Part shown: one piece after another, positions 12,541 to 12,693 of the stretch
Numbering within the stretch: position 1 is the first letter of the stretch
Layout of the letters: the number at the start of each line of letters is the position of its first letter
Assembly: GCA_039649115.1 (NCBI GenBank)
Contig: JBBWZQ010000213.1
Location: forward strand, 1 to 12,693
DNA from: DATEJJ01 sp039649115
Lineage (GTDB): Bacteria; Actinomycetota; Actinomycetes; Mycobacteriales; Micromonosporaceae
Reading direction: 5' to 3'
DNA: 12,693 bases
Program-made: the position numbers and the translations under genes
Notes under the pieces: generated by a model
Database searches by the model: none
What the model saw: only the letters and a program-made list of their open reading frames with translations
What the model was told of the DNA's origin: nothing

Positions 12541-12693
12541 CACTGCCATCACCGCACGGAGGCCTTCGCAGGGCACGAGCCGAGGTGGCACACCAGGTAT
12601 GACGGCGTGGCCGGGCTTGCCACAGGCACCGCAACACACACCCTTGTTGAGGGTCCATTTGAGAAAACGGCGGTAGAGCTTCGTCGGGTCGGC
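12505..12693 (-). CDS. Unknown Cys-rich protein, C-terminal 62 residues (5' partial)
   Basis: A minus-strand frame is open from the right edge to TAG at 12507-12505. It reads ADPTKLYRRFLKWTLNKG, then VCCGACGKPGH, PGVPPRLVPCEG and finally MAVDRGHLYWPQRV. I do not recognise a family. The C-x2-C-x4-H spacing followed by another Cys 13 residues on suggests a small metal-binding knuckle. Codons such as AAA, TTT, TGT and GGT are more frequent than in neighbouring genes, hinting at foreign origin. The residue pattern looks protein-like, and the competing frame (12020-12658) mostly shadows the esterase gene. It could still be a degenerate gene end. The start is outside the window. Confidence 0.45.
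   Translation of the reverse strand, partial: ADPTKLYRRFLKWTLNKGVCCGACGKPGHAVIPGVPPRLVPCEGLRAVMAVDRGHLYWPQRV

Noticed and set aside
12020..12658. 212-codon minus-strand frame over the esterase start and the right-edge gene
   Set aside because: It runs through the candidate promoter and operator, and its second half is the esterase gene out of frame; the frame ending at 12505 is more protein-like.

Overview
The window is 12.7 kb of very GC-rich actinobacterial DNA with overlapping ATGA/GTGA gene junctions, GTG starts and GC-rich third codon positions. Gene content (a glycosylated-carotenoid sub-cluster, an actinobacterial-type metF, paired ABC-2 transporters, a CE12 esterase) fits a filamentous actinomycete. 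Micromonosporaceae is my best guess, by analogy with the split sioxanthin pathway of Salinispora; the family placement is inference.

Left half, plus strand (1-5204): one tightly packed operon that enters from the left edge. It encodes a YbaK/EbsC-type aminoacyl-tRNA deacylase (5' end outside), a CrtA-like spheroidene monooxygenase homologue carrying an odd threefold 39-bp in-frame repeat, a GNAT acetyltransferase, a CruF-type carotenoid 1',2'-hydratase, a CruG-like membrane GT2 glycosyltransferase and a CrtI/CrtD-family FAD desaturase. Together these look like the tail-end module of an acyclic or monocyclic carotenoid glycoside: hydration at C-1', desaturation at C-3',4', oxygenation and glycosylation. 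The early genes (crtE, crtB, lycopene cyclase) are not here. The desaturase has no ATG/GTG/TTG that would give a full N-terminus. Either it starts at a CTG coupled to a 12-codon mini-ORF, or one base is missing from a CCC run.

Right half, minus strand (5208-12693): reading in the direction of transcription from the right edge come a partial unknown Cys-rich protein, a secreted CE12/SGNH esterase under a strong candidate promoter with a LacI-type operator, a four-gene double ABC-2 transporter operon (ATPase-permease-ATPase-permease), a cytoplasmic GH105-type unsaturated glycuronyl hydrolase, metF, and a CDP-alcohol phosphatidyltransferase-like membrane protein. The last converges on the carotenoid operon with only 3 bp between stop codons. 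metF and the first ABC ATPase share the same leaderless-looking start, a TANNNT box exactly 6 nt before GTG.

No rRNA, tRNA, CRISPR, insertion sequence or phage gene was seen. No gene-free stretch exceeds 300 bases. The most worthwhile points are the start of the desaturase, the intragenic palindromic repeat in the CrtA-like gene, and the regulatory sequences at about 8000 and 12400.
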